Positions 25,211-33,675 of a stretch of 48,480 nucleotides of DNA are shown here, one piece after another. Both the position numbers and the translations under genes were made by a program. The notes below the pieces were generated by a model, which saw nothing but the letters and a program-made list of their open reading frames with translations, ran no database searches and had not been told where the DNA came from. Every line of letters starts with the position of its first letter. Positions within the stretch are counted from its first letter, which is position 1. Source of the stretch: Candidatus Peribacteria bacterium (GTDB lineage: Bacteria; Patescibacteriota; Gracilibacteria; UBA1369; LOWO2-01-FULL-3); the NCBI GenBank assembly GCA_943358175.1, contig CALRGV010000008.1, forward strand, positions 1 through 48,480, in the 5' to 3' direction.

Positions 25211-26703
25211 TATTGAATTCCCCTCATTCAAAAAAAATCCGTCTCGCAGTCTCAGTTCTTTTGCTTGTGAGTTTTGTTTTTGTTACGGGTTGTCGTACAA
25301 AGGGGCCTGTCGCGAAGAAAGGAAATTATAACGGTATAGTTCTGAATTATTACAAAGTGTTTGATGATGAGGAAATTTTGGATCCTATTATCAAGCAATA
25401 TATGGGTGATCACCCGGGTTTGAAAATTAATTATCGTCAATTTAGCGATTTCAATCAGTATCAAAGAGTAATTTTGAATGAAATGGCCGAGGGTGGTGGT
25501 CCGGATATTTTTTCCATGCAAAACACTTGGTTTCTAAGTAATTATAAAAAGCTTGCTCCAATGCCTGTTTCTTCCGGTAAGCCTGAAGATTTTGGTGCCA
25601 CTTTTGCAGATGTTGCTTTTAATGATTTAGTGCGTACCGATCAGGATGGTTTGCAGCAGGTTTATGGTATGCCAATGACTGTTGATACTTTGGCTTTGTA
25701 CTATAACAAAGCTCAATTTGAGGATCGTTTAGCGGCTAAAGGTGGTAGACCTTCTAAAACCTGGGAAGGAATTAAGGATGATGTTGTTCAATTGAATAAG
25801 GAAAACAATAGCCTTTCACGTTTAGAGGTTTCCGGAATTGCGATGGGAAGAGCTGATAATATTAGTCGCGGTGTCGATACTTTTTATTTGTTGTTGCTGC
25901 AATATGGGACAAAATTTTATAATGAAAATTTTTCTGAAGCGACGTTTGCTGGTCAGCAGGGTGGTATTGCTTTGTATCCCGGAGTCGAAGCTATAAAACT
26001 TCTAACCGGTTTTGCCGATTCTAAGCAGCGTCATTATGCATGGAATGAATATATGGTTAGTGATCCTACCGGAACTAAAGAAATTGAAGCTTTTGCGAAG
26101 GGGCAGGTTTCAATGATTTTTGGTTATGCTTATACTTATAATGATATCGTGAAGGAGATTACCGCTTTGAAGAATAAGGGTGGTTCTATTTTGGATGTGA
26201 AAGATATTGGCATTGCTCCCGCGCCACAATTGTATGATCCGGATGTTTCCGGTAACAAGAGGGTTGCATACGCTAATTATTTTGCCGAAACTGTTTCCAG
26301 AAATTCTAAACATCCTGATATCGCTTGGGATTTTTTGATTGAATTAACAAAAAAGAAAAATTTGGACTACTATTTCAACAAAACAAATAAGCCTACTAGC
26401 CGTAGAGACATGATTGATGATCAGAAAAAAGATCCGATTTATGGTGTTTTTGCAAATCAGGTTGGTTATGCTGAAAGTTTTCCAATTTTAGATTATTTTA
26501 TTTATAAGGATTTATTTACAGATGTTATTACCAAGGCTAATCTTGCCGGTGTGGGTAATAGTGCTCTATTGGATGCTCAGACTAAAATTAGTGAAATGTT
26601 GCCTCCTGAAGGGTTGGTGGTGCCAAAAGCCGTGAAGGCTCCTGTCGATGATCCTAAGGATGCGAAAAAGAAAGCTTCAGATGCTAAGGCTACTAAAAAA
26701 TAA
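25207..26703 (+). CDS. lipoprotein ABC-type sugar (family 1) solute-binding protein
   Basis: 498 aa. The signal sequence ends in a lipobox V-T-G-C29, so the mature protein is lipid-anchored at the membrane outer face. The MalE-like family 1 fold is recognised by the N-terminal YYKVFDDEEILDPIIKQY, YGMPMTVDTLALYYNK and the central AFAKGQVSMIFGYAY motif. It probably binds a carbohydrate. The C-terminus is Lys/Asp-rich, low-complexity. No MalF/MalG permease or MalK ATPase lies nearby, the third such orphan binding protein in the window. It is translationally coupled to the FmdB-like gene upstream. Confidence 0.86.
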   Translation: MILNSPHSKKIRLAVSVLLLVSFVFVTGCRTKGPVAKKGNYNGIVLNYYKVFDDEEILDPIIKQYMGDHPGLKINYRQFSDFNQYQRVILNEMAEGGGPDIFSMQNTWFLSNYKKLAPMPVSSGKPEDFGATFADVAFNDLVRTDQDGLQQVYGMPMTVDTLALYYNKAQFEDRLAAKGGRPSKTWEGIKDDVVQLNKENNSLSRLEVSGIAMGRADNISRGVDTFYLLLLQYGTKFYNENFSEATFAGQQGGIALYPGVEAIKLLTGFADSKQRHYAWNEYMVSDPTGTKEIEAFAKGQVSMIFGYAYTYNDIVKEITALKNKGGSILDVKDIGIAPAPQLYDPDVSGNKRVAYANYFAETVSRNSKHPDIAWDFLIELTKKKNLDYYFNKTNKPTSRRDMIDDQKKDPIYGVFANQVGYAESFPILDYFIYKDLFTDVITKANLAGVGNSALLDAQTKISEMLPPEGLVVPKAVKAPVDDPKDAKKKASDAKATKK

Positions 26704-26707
26704 TAAT

Positions 26708-27955
26708 TTGTTTAGTTTAGAGGGGATGGTGTGTTTTTTTATGTGTTTTTTTGTTGCCTTTGTAGTTTTTCCTTTAAAATTTTTAGTTTTTAGCTCGAAT
26801 ATTTATTATTCCGGCGAGTTTTCTCCTTTCAGTAGTCATTATTTGTATGCCGCGGATGTTTGTTTTTTGTTTGGACTATTGTTTTGTGGGCTGAATTTTG
26901 CTTTTAGTAGGGATTTGAAATTTAATCTGAAAAATATTGAATTTGATAGGAATTTATTATTTCTGAGCTCTTTTTTCGTGATTTTTACTTCTATTTCCTT
27001 GTTTTTTTCGGTCAATATCGACAATTCGTTATTTTCTTTATTGAGACTTTTTGAATTTTTTGTTTTATATCTTTTATTGGTTTTTGAGATTGTCTCTTTT
27101 AAGCCTTTGATTTTTACATTTTTGGGAGCGATGTTTTTGTCATCTTTGATAGGAATTTTTCAGTTTATTTTGCAGCATTCTATAGGCGTGAAATTACTAG
27201 GGGAGTCGGTGATTTCTAATTCTATGGCAGGTGTGGCCAAGTTAGATATTTTTGATTTTAAAATTTTACGAGCTTATGGGACTTTTTCTCACCCAAATGT
27301 TTTTTCAGGATTTTTGATCATTGCTTTAATTTTTGTTTATATTTTTCATAGGGATGGAGCTTTTTCTAGGAAATTTGTTAATATATTTGCTTTATTCGTG
27401 TTGTTTTCTGCTTTTATACTCACTTTCTCAAAAGCTACTTTAGTCGCTTTTCTCTTTTTAGTCTTTTTTATTTATTGGAGGAATTTTAGCAAAAAGCTCA
27501 AGATTTTTTTATTTGGATTAATTGGTTTATTGTTGGTTTTGCTTTTATTGTCTCAGGTGACAATTTTAGAGAGGGTGAGGTTTTTAGCTATTAGCGAAAA
27601 ATTGTTTTGGAGTCATCCTTTTGGTGTTGGTATTGGTAATTTTACCGAGTCAATGTCTCAGTTTTCTTATTATAAACTTTTTCCCTGGAATTATCAGCCG
27701 GTGCATAATGTTTTTTTGTTGGTGCTAAATGAAGTTGGTTTTCCAGGGTTTATGCTTTTTCTTTTGATTTTTACTTATGGAATCTATGAATCGTTGAAAT
27801 ATAGACGGCATATTATTTTCGCACTTTTTTTTGTACTCATGGTGATTTCTCTTTTTGACCATTATCTTTTTTCTCTATATCAGGGCCAGTTTCTCTTCTG
27901 GTTTATAATGGCATATGTGACTTGTAGCCATTCAGGAAGGCTGAAACATCCATAA
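26708..27955 (+). CDS. O-antigen ligase / Wzy-like polysaccharide polymerase
   Basis: About 415 aa with ten or more membrane helices. The conserved loop of the O-antigen ligase (Wzy_C) family is recognised late in the protein: HPFGVGIGNF, then NYQPVHNVFLLVLNEVGFPG. Such enzymes join or polymerise undecaprenyl-linked glycans outside the membrane. The start is uncertain: the frame is open from ATG 26648, inside the previous gene, which would add 20 residues. I prefer TTG 26708, 4 bp after that gene; ATG 26726 is also possible. The 3' end overlaps fmt tail to tail by 53 bp. The WecG/TagA-type transferase at 40.6 kb may act on the same surface polymer. Confidence 0.82.
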   Translation: MFSLEGMVCFFMCFFVAFVVFPLKFLVFSSNIYYSGEFSPFSSHYLYAADVCFLFGLLFCGLNFAFSRDLKFNLKNIEFDRNLLFLSSFFVIFTSISLFFSVNIDNSLFSLLRLFEFFVLYLLLVFEIVSFKPLIFTFLGAMFLSSLIGIFQFILQHSIGVKLLGESVISNSMAGVAKLDIFDFKILRAYGTFSHPNVFSGFLIIALIFVYIFHRDGAFSRKFVNIFALFVLFSAFILTFSKATLVAFLFLVFFIYWRNFSKKLKIFLFGLIGLLLVLLLLSQVTILERVRFLAISEKLFWSHPFGVGIGNFTESMSQFSYYKLFPWNYQPVHNVFLLVLNEVGFPGFMLFLLIFTYGIYESLKYRRHIIFALFFVLMVISLFDHYLFSLYQGQFLFWFIMAYVTCSHSGRLKHP

Positions 27956-28814
27956 TGCTCTTTCCTTCAATTTGAAGTTTAAGTGGCAGGAGAGAGCCTT
28001 TCACTGTGCCAATTTTGAGTGTTTTACCGTCTATTTTGAATTTGCCTGGTTCTAGTTGGTCATTAGAAATTGTAGTTTCAATTATTTTTAGCTTTTTCCC
28101 GTTGAAATCAGTAAATATTCCAGGCCAAGGAGTAAAGGCTCGAAGCATATTTTTGATCTCCTTTGCTGATTTGTTGAAATCTATTTTTCCGTCTTCTTTT
28201 TCTATTTTGTGACAAAAAGTCGCCTTCTCATGTTTTTGAGGTATAGGGGTGAAAATTCCATTCTTGATGTCTTTCAGTGTTGCTGGAAGAATTTCGGCTG
28301 AGACGAGTGATAGTTTAGCTGTGAGGCTTTCCAGGCTGTCATTCTCGTCGATAGTCACTCTTTTGATGAGATAGACATTTCCATGGTCCATTGTTTCGTC
28401 CATAGCCATAATAGACACTCCTGTTTCGGTATCGCCATGAAGTAGGGATTCTTGAATAGGGGATGCTCCTCTGTATTTTGGTAGGAGTGAGGCGTGGATA
28501 TTTATCGGTCCTAATTTCGGCATTTCCAAAATTTCCTTTGAAAGGATCATACCGTAGGCTATCACGACGAAGAAATCGACTTTTTCTATTTTTTTAAGCT
28601 CTTCAACCAGTTCTTTCTTATTATTTGGCTGAATTACTTTTATGCCTAGAAGATTGGCGCATTCTTTTACCGGACTGGCTGTCAGAATCTGTTTCCGTCC
28701 TTGTGGCTTGTCCGGTTGGGTTACTACTGCCAAAATCTCTATTTGGTCTTCTTTGTAGAGATTTTCCAGCGGTTTTACGGCAAACTCCGGTGTTCCAAAA
28801 TATATTATTTTCAT
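27903..28814 (-). CDS. fmt: methionyl-tRNA formyltransferase
   Basis: 303 aa. It formylates initiator Met-tRNA from 10-formyl-THF. Signatures: N-terminal IIYFGTPEFAV, VVTQPDKPQGR, the catalytic INIHASLLPKYRGASPI with Asn/His/Ser, and the downstream METMDHG-type stretch (MDETMDHG), then the C-terminal tRNA-binding domain WPGIFT onward. A promoter, TTGGCA-N17-TAAAAT, on the minus strand at 28860-28832 is divergent to that of nrnA. The last 53 bp overlap the convergent O-antigen-ligase-like gene. Its presence shows a bacterial-type formylated initiation. Confidence 0.97.
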   Translation of the reverse strand: MKIIYFGTPEFAVKPLENLYKEDQIEILAVVTQPDKPQGRKQILTASPVKECANLLGIKVIQPNNKKELVEELKKIEKVDFFVVIAYGMILSKEILEMPKLGPINIHASLLPKYRGASPIQESLLHGDTETGVSIMAMDETMDHGNVYLIKRVTIDENDSLESLTAKLSLVSAEILPATLKDIKNGIFTPIPQKHEKATFCHKIEKEDGKIDFNKSAKEIKNMLRAFTPWPGIFTDFNGKKLKIIETTISNDQLEPGKFKIDGKTLKIGTVKGSLLPLKLQIEGKSIMDVSAFLNGYKSHMPL

Positions 28815-28831
28815 AGGTTTTAGTTTTTTTG

Positions 28832-28860
28832 ATTTTATCAGTATTTGTCTTTTTTGCCAA
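28832..28860 (-). promoter_or_regulatory. promoter of fmt
   Basis: On the minus strand: TTGGCA (28860-28855), 17-bp spacer, TAAAAT (28837-28832), about 18 nt before the fmt ATG. It is back to back with the nrnA promoter. Confidence 0.55.
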
Positions 28861-28865
28861 TTTAC

Positions 28866-28893
28866 TTGCTTAATTCTTAAAAAGCTTTATAAT
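28866..28893 (+). promoter_or_regulatory. promoter of nrnA
   Basis: TTGCTT (28866-28871), 16-bp spacer, TATAAT (28888-28893), 19 nt before the ATG at 28913. Confidence 0.55.
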
Positions 28894-28912
28894 ATCTTCT
28901 ATTTGAATATTT

Positions 28913-29899
28913 ATGATAAACGATCAATATAAAGATGTATTAAATTACATCGAAAAATCAGAAAAAATACTAGTCATTTCTCATCGCAAACCTGATGCGG
29001 ATACCCTGGGTGCTGCCATATCTTTGCGAATTTGGTTGGGGTCTATGGGTAAGGATGTGACACTTGCGTGTATTGATGAACCAACTGAGGGTTTAGAGTT
29101 TTTTCCTCATATTGCTGAGTATGTGCAGGAATTTCATGTAAATGACTATGATTTAAGGATAATTGTTGACGCTGGTGCTTCATATATGACCAATTTTCAT
29201 CTGAAATATCCTGATTTTTTTGAGGTAAGTGTTCCAATAATTAATATAGATCATCATGCGTCTAATGATAACTTTGGTGCATTAAATATTGTTGATCCAT
29301 TAGCTTCATCTACAACAGTAATTTTGTATAGAATGTTTGTGGCATTGGGTGTGCATATTGATGCGGATATGGCGACCTGCCTTTTGGCTGGAATTTATGG
29401 AGATACGGGCGGTTTTATGCATTCTAATACTGATATGGAAGTATATAAAATTTCGGCTGATTTGATGGAGAAAGGTGCTAATGTTACAGGAATTACAAAA
29501 TCTTTATTCAAATCTAAATCTTTAGAGACTTTAAAGTTGTGGGGAAAGGTATTGGAAAATGTTCAGGTTACCAGCGATGGAGTGGTGATGTCTGTGGTAA
29601 AGGATGAGGATTATGAACAAGTTGGTTCTCAGCCGGAAAATTTGGGTGGAGTGGTTGATTATTTGAACATGGTTCCGGATGTGAAATTTGCGGTTTTGTT
29701 AAATGAAGATAGAAAAGGGAATGTGAAGGGATCGTTTCGTACCAGGCAGGCTGATTTGGATTTGTCTCGTATTGCGGCTGTGTTTGGCGGAGGAGGTCAT
29801 CCTAAGGCTTCAGGTTTTATGGTTCCCGGTAAAATTCAAGAAAGTTTGAAATTCACCATAGTTTCTGATGATTTGTCAAAAAGATCTTTAGATTTTTAG
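28913..29899 (+). CDS. nrnA: DHH/DHHA1 phosphoesterase (NrnA-like nanoRNase/pAp phosphatase)
   Basis: 328 aa. It degrades short RNA oligonucleotides and/or pAp. The DHH domain motifs are in order: SHRKPDADTLGA (I), the VDAGA segment (II), NIDHHASNDNFG (III, DHH) and GIYGDTGGF (IV). The C-terminal DHHA1 domain ends with GGGHPKASGF. All metal-binding residues are present. The family is broad, so c-di-AMP phosphodiesterase activity cannot be excluded, but no PAS/GGDEF part is present. A strong promoter precedes it; two membrane-protein genes follow on the same strand. Confidence 0.92.
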   Translation: MINDQYKDVLNYIEKSEKILVISHRKPDADTLGAAISLRIWLGSMGKDVTLACIDEPTEGLEFFPHIAEYVQEFHVNDYDLRIIVDAGASYMTNFHLKYPDFFEVSVPIINIDHHASNDNFGALNIVDPLASSTTVILYRMFVALGVHIDADMATCLLAGIYGDTGGFMHSNTDMEVYKISADLMEKGANVTGITKSLFKSKSLETLKLWGKVLENVQVTSDGVVMSVVKDEDYEQVGSQPENLGGVVDYLNMVPDVKFAVLLNEDRKGNVKGSFRTRQADLDLSRIAAVFGGGGHPKASGFMVPGKIQESLKFTIVSDDLSKRSLDF

Positions 29900-29934
29900 T
29901 TCAATTTAATCTGAAAATTTGCTAGTTTGTTTTC

Positions 29935-30888
29935 ATGTGGAAGAGATTTTCAATTTGGGTACTGATGTTGGTTTTTGCTTTGCTGGTTATGCCACTTACT
30001 TTTTTGTTGGGGTTTTATAATACTTTTTTTGATAAGGATTTTTATAAGCAGGAGGTTGCCGGTTTTGCTTATAGTTTCGTAACTGAGAATTTGCCACCAC
30101 CTGATGAACCTGTTGGTTTGGGAGATATTTTGGAAAAAGACCTGGAAAAGGTTTTTAAAAAGGTTTTTACCAAGCAAGATTTTTCCGATTTTTTTGAAGG
30201 AGCTTTCTTGGCATTGGAAAAGGATTTGTCGCATGTTACCAATGGCGAGGTTACCTTGCATTTTCCTTTGGATATTTTTAAAGGAAAGCAATTGGCTTTT
30301 TCCACTGAGGTGGCGGATGTTTTGTATAATGGAACTCCTGTTTGTGCCGCAAAGGTTGTGCCAAAGTCTTTTGAATGTAGGCCTGAGGGCTTGCAGAAAC
30401 CGGATTTTACCGCGAAACTGGTGTCTCAATTGGATAGAGATTTCTTTTCCAAAATTCCGAGTACTTCTAATCTAGTTGTTAAAGTTCCGGAGTTTTTCGG
30501 AGAGGATGTGTTGGGCTTTGTTCGTGGGGCTTTTTATTGGATTTTTGTCGGAGGTTTTTCGCTTGGCCTTGTTTTGTTGGGTGTGCTGGCTTTATTGGTT
30601 AAGGGGCCTCGGCAAATGATTTTGAAATATGTATGCAAAGCGGTTTTGTTGCCGGCGTTTCTTTTATTGATTTTTATCGCCGGTCTTTATTTTTTCCCTT
30701 CACTTGTTAAATTGCAGACTACCAGTGCTGATGTAAATAGTTATTTGCTAGTGAATTTTTTGAGCTTATTTTTTAGATCTTTTGCTTATAATTTGTTGAT
30801 TTATGTTGTGCCTGTTTTTGTTTTGGCCAGTATGGGTATGTTTTATTGTCTTAAGAATATAAACTTTAATGTAAATGAGCCACAATAA
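29935..30888 (+). CDS. hypothetical membrane protein, 4 TM
   Basis: 317 aa, not recognised. One N-terminal helix (about 7-27), a probably extracytoplasmic domain of about 170 residues (28-200), then three C-terminal helices (about 201-223, 233-255 and 275-307). The extracellular part is acidic at first and contains a single Cys-x9-Cys pair (CAAKVVPKSFEC) that could form a disulfide. It overlaps the next membrane-protein gene by 14 bp, so the two products probably act together. Function unknown. Confidence 0.7.
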   Translation: MWKRFSIWVLMLVFALLVMPLTFLLGFYNTFFDKDFYKQEVAGFAYSFVTENLPPPDEPVGLGDILEKDLEKVFKKVFTKQDFSDFFEGAFLALEKDLSHVTNGEVTLHFPLDIFKGKQLAFSTEVADVLYNGTPVCAAKVVPKSFECRPEGLQKPDFTAKLVSQLDRDFFSKIPSTSNLVVKVPEFFGEDVLGFVRGAFYWIFVGGFSLGLVLLGVLALLVKGPRQMILKYVCKAVLLPAFLLLIFIAGLYFFPSLVKLQTTSADVNSYLLVNFLSLFFRSFAYNLLIYVVPVFVLASMGMFYCLKNINFNVNEPQ

Positions 30889-31258
30889 ATATATAGCAAT
30901 TATAGCAGGATCCGGATTTTTGGCCTGGGTGGGGTGGTTTTTGGTCGTGTTTAAGCTTTCACCTATTCATACACTCGGATTATCTTTGTCCTTTTTTTAT
31001 ATAACTTTGTTCATAGCTCTAAGTGCAAGTTTTGCTGTCATTGGTTTCTATTTTAGGGTTTGGTTATTTAAGAATGAGATTTTTTATCGACATATAAATG
31101 TTGCACTTAGGCAGGGAATATTTCTTAGTCTAATTGCCGTGTTTTGTCTGATTTTTCAAATGATGAAAGTCCTGAGCTGGTGGTCAGGTTTGCTTTTGGT
31201 TGTTATCGCGGTTTTATTGGAGTTTTATTTTTCAGCCAGAGATTCCGAATTGACTTGA
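30875..31258 (+). CDS. small hypothetical membrane protein, 4 TM
   Basis: 127 aa with four hydrophobic helices (about 5-25, 31-60, 76-95 and 99-119), almost no soluble part. I do not recognise a family. It starts within the end of the upstream membrane-protein gene (14-bp overlap) and its 3' end overlaps lepB on the other strand by 34 bp. The tight arrangement with the upstream gene suggests a two-component membrane complex. Confidence 0.65.
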   Translation: MSHNKYIAIIAGSGFLAWVGWFLVVFKLSPIHTLGLSLSFFYITLFIALSASFAVIGFYFRVWLFKNEIFYRHINVALRQGIFLSLIAVFCLIFQMMKVLSWWSGLLLVVIAVLLEFYFSARDSELT

Positions 31259-31935
31259 GTGGCTTCATTTAGTTCCGGATAATCTGGATGATCCAGAATG
31301 CGAATATATTTTAGAGGCCACCAAACAACCCATGCTTTTCCGCGAATTTCTTTCTTCTCTATGTAAGCTTCTTCTGGATGATCTTTGCAGCTGATGGATA
31401 TATTGCTTTTGAAGCAGCTTCTGGAGTCGGTACTGGCTTGTCTGTTGTCCCCAAGGACGAAATAGTGATTCTCCGGTACTTTGAACTGATTGAATCCGCT
31501 AAAATAGGCTTTGGTGTTGCCGTTGTTGTTTACGTTTAAATAATCTTCTTTGAGTTTGATTTTATCTTTTGTACCTTTTGGTGTGAGGTAGACGTATCCA
31601 CCCTTGATTTCTACTGCGTCGCCGGGAAGGCCAATCACTCTTTTGATAAAATATCTTTCTTCTCCGCTATCATCTTCCTGAACTTTGAAAACTACGATGT
31701 CGCCGCGCTCAGGATCGTTGAATAAATACAGGGCCTCATTGATGATGATTTTTTCTCCATAGGTATTGGTGCATTTGCCACTAATATTATTAAGCGTATC
31801 GCACATTGAGGCTCCGGATACGTCAAAAGGAGCTATAATCCATTTCTGAATTATTATTACCAGTACGAAGATTATGGCGATGTTTATGCCAAGGTCCAGG
31901 AACCAAAGTAGAATTTTTTTTGTTTTTTCTTTCAT
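31225..31935 (-). CDS. lepB: signal peptidase I
   Basis: 236 aa from the ATG at 31935. It removes signal peptides of secreted proteins. One N-terminal helix is followed by the catalytic Ser in SGASMCDTL (S43) and the general-base Lys in YFIKRVIGLPGD (K98); LGDNRQASTDSR is the family box E. The CDT replacing the usual xPT after SGxSM is slightly unusual. The frame is open 3 codons further to ATG 31944, but that ATG overlaps the -10 box TAAAAT, so the second ATG is the likely start and the mRNA would be leaderless. Its 3' end overlaps the membrane-protein gene by 34 bp. Confidence 0.95.
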   Translation of the reverse strand: MKEKTKKILLWFLDLGINIAIIFVLVIIIQKWIIAPFDVSGASMCDTLNNISGKCTNTYGEKIIINEALYLFNDPERGDIVVFKVQEDDSGEERYFIKRVIGLPGDAVEIKGGYVYLTPKGTKDKIKLKEDYLNVNNNGNTKAYFSGFNQFKVPENHYFVLGDNRQASTDSRSCFKSNISISCKDHPEEAYIEKKEIRGKAWVVWWPLKYIRILDHPDYPELNEATQVNSESLAEK

Positions 31936-31942
31936 GGATCTC

Positions 31943-31971
31943 ATTTTATCTCTTTTGTTTTTTCTTTACAA
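31943..31971 (-). promoter_or_regulatory. promoter giving a leaderless lepB mRNA
   Basis: Minus strand: TTGTAA (31971-31966), 17-bp spacer, TAAAAT (31948-31943), then 7 nt to the ATG at 31935. It decides the lepB start. Confidence 0.6.
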
Positions 31972-31982
31972 TATAATATAAT
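31972..31982 (+). promoter_or_regulatory. overlapping -10 boxes for the PH-domain operon
   Basis: Two overlapping TATAAT boxes (31972-31977 and 31977-31982) lie just before the ATG at 31989; the second leaves a gap of 6 nt and predicts a leaderless mRNA. It is back to back with the lepB promoter. The -35 region is T-rich and poor (TTGTTT at 31955). Confidence 0.5.
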
Positions 31983-31988
31983 GGTCGC

Positions 31989-32606
31989 ATGAGTGTTGAA
32001 AAAAATAAGAATAAGAAAAAGAAATTTTATTTCTATGCAAGGTATCTTGATGATGGTGAAAAAATTGTGGATGTGGCTCATCGTCATATTTTTACTCTTA
32101 AAATTAAATCTTCGAAAACTTCCTTTTTTGGGATTATTCTGCCGATAATTTTTTATTTATTTTTTCCGGGGGCCTGGATTGTAAGTGTGATTTGGATTTG
32201 CGTCGGCCTTTTTGGCCTTTTCCATCATTTTATCGATTGGTATTTTGATTGCTGGCTTTTGACTAATTATGGAGTGGTGGATTTGGATAGGGAGGGACTT
32301 TTTAGTATGACTTCCACTCGTGTGGAATATCATATGATTGAGGGTATTTCTTATTCCATTAAGGGCTTTTTGAATACGGTATTTAATATTGGAGATATTA
32401 CCATTGATAAACTGGGGGCTAAGACTTCGGTAGTTTTGCTTGATGCGGCTCATCCTCAAGAGCTGGAACGTAAAATAATGGATTTTCAGGAAAAGTACGT
32501 GGCGGAGAGAAGCGTGAGAGATCACCATGCTTTGAAGGATATGTTGGCGGATATGATTGCTTATCACATTCAGAATAATAAGGTGAATTTACCTCGTAAA
32601 GATTAA
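31989..32606 (+). CDS. membrane protein with bacterial PH (DUF304/YdbS-like) domain
   Basis: 205 aa. After a charged, Lys-rich start come two membrane helices (about 41-60 and 62-82), then the PH-like domain with the family pattern DCWLLTNYGVVDLDREGLFSM and the MIEGISYSIKGFLNTVFNIGDI segment. Such proteins (YdbS/YdbT-like) are common in CPR and are of unknown role, perhaps membrane organisation. It heads a compact operon with a HEPN-like gene (2-bp gap) and coaE (3-bp gap). Predicted to be translated from a leaderless mRNA. Confidence 0.75.
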   Translation: MSVEKNKNKKKKFYFYARYLDDGEKIVDVAHRHIFTLKIKSSKTSFFGIILPIIFYLFFPGAWIVSVIWICVGLFGLFHHFIDWYFDCWLLTNYGVVDLDREGLFSMTSTRVEYHMIEGISYSIKGFLNTVFNIGDITIDKLGAKTSVVLLDAAHPQELERKIMDFQEKYVAERSVRDHHALKDMLADMIAYHIQNNKVNLPRKD

Positions 32607-32608
32607 CT

Positions 32609-33019
32609 ATGAATTGGTTTTTAATTGCGAGTCTTGTGTTTTTTTTGGTTTGCTTTGGAGCGGTCTTTTTTTATTTTTGGCGAAAATTTCGCGGGCGTGG
32701 GTTGAGACCCGACCAATTGCAATATATAAAGGCGCATTGGATTCGAATTATAGATTCTTTTGATATGCATTCGAGCCAGGCTGTGATGGATGCGGATAAA
32801 TTGCTGGATTATGCTTTGAAATGTTATGGGTATGAAGGTCATCTTGGCGAGAAATTAAAAGTGGCGAAAGGGCATTTTTCAGATTTGAGTGGTGTGTGGA
32901 GTGCTCATAAGTTGCGAAATACTTTGGCTCATGAATTTAAGCAATTGGCTAAGGACGAAGGTCGGGCTGCTTTACGCCAGTTCAAACAAGCTTTGAATGA
33001 TTTAGGCGCTAAACTTTAA
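32609..33019 (+). CDS. membrane-anchored HEPN-like protein
   Basis: 136 aa: one N-terminal helix (about 4-23), then an all-alpha cytoplasmic domain. Near the C-terminus is R103-N-T-L-A-H108, the RX4H pattern that forms the nuclease centre in HEPN domains; the preceding ADKLLDYAL helix fits too. HEPN proteins are often toxins or RNases, but many non-catalytic DUF families share the fold, and no partner antitoxin is visible. It lies between a PH-domain membrane protein and coaE in one operon. Whether it cleaves RNA is unknown. Confidence 0.6.
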   Translation: MNWFLIASLVFFLVCFGAVFFYFWRKFRGRGLRPDQLQYIKAHWIRIIDSFDMHSSQAVMDADKLLDYALKCYGYEGHLGEKLKVAKGHFSDLSGVWSAHKLRNTLAHEFKQLAKDEGRAALRQFKQALNDLGAKL

Positions 33020-33022
33020 TTT

Positions 33023-33583
33023 ATGATTATTGGAGTAAATGGGAAAATAGCTTCCGGAAAATCGGAGGTTTTGAAAATATTGAGTGCGCGTGGTTTTTAT
33101 TGTATCGATGCTGATAAAATTGTGCATGATTTGTATGTGGCTGGTGGCATTGGTGCGAAAGTTGTGGCGGCAGTTTTTGGGGAGGGTTTTTTGAATGAGA
33201 ATGGAGCTGTTGATCGCATGAAATTGCGCGATGAGGTTTTTGCCGATGAAGCAAAATTGAAATTATTGAATGATGTAATTCATCCTTTGGTGTATGAGGA
33301 AATTTCGGGTTTGCTGCAAAAGCATGTTAGTGAGAATATTGCCATCGAAGCCACTTATTTTGATCCTAACTTTTTTGAGGATTTTGTGGATAAATTAGTT
33401 TGGGTGGAACGGCCGCAGGAGAAGGTGATGGAAACTTTGGTTGCAGAGCGTGGATTTTCTCAGGAATCTTCGGTTATAGCTTTTGAATTAATTAATAAGC
33501 CCAGTAAAATTGACTTAGAACTAAAAAATGATGGGGATTTGGTGTCTCTGAAGGAGAAGCTTGGGGCTTTATTCTCGAACTGA
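33023..33583 (+). CDS. coaE: dephospho-CoA kinase
   Basis: 186 aa. It makes CoA from dephospho-CoA and ATP, the last CoA step. The Walker A motif appears at the N-terminus as GVNGKIASGKSEV; next DADKIVHDLY and, in the middle, VIHPLVYEEI are CoaE signatures. It is somewhat short (typical about 200 aa) and lacks the R-rich lid form of E. coli CoaE, but the core is complete. It is last in the operon and followed by a structured intergenic region. Confidence 0.85.
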   Translation: MIIGVNGKIASGKSEVLKILSARGFYCIDADKIVHDLYVAGGIGAKVVAAVFGEGFLNENGAVDRMKLRDEVFADEAKLKLLNDVIHPLVYEEISGLLQKHVSENIAIEATYFDPNFFEDFVDKLVWVERPQEKVMETLVAERGFSQESSVIAFELINKPSKIDLELKNDGDLVSLKEKLGALFSN

Positions 33584-33587
33584 CTTT

Positions 33588-33675
33588 CGTGTAAAATTTG
33601 ATGGCAAAAAGACGTCAAAATTGACACGGCGATGCGTGTGCAAATGTATAGCACTGTGCTACCAAAATGCACACG
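33588..33675. repeat. two-stem inverted-repeat region between coaE and gatB
   Basis: Stem 1: CGTGTAAAATTTGA (33588-33601) with TCAAAATTGACACG (33615-33628), 12 of 14 pairs or wobble. Stem 2: CGTGTGCA (33635-33642) with TGCACACG (33668-33675), with an inner TAGCAC-T-GTGCTA palindrome (33649-33661). No clear T-run follows. A TATAAT at 33687-33692 lies just after and could serve gatB with a leader of about 75 nt, but it lacks a good -35 box. Confidence 0.5.
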
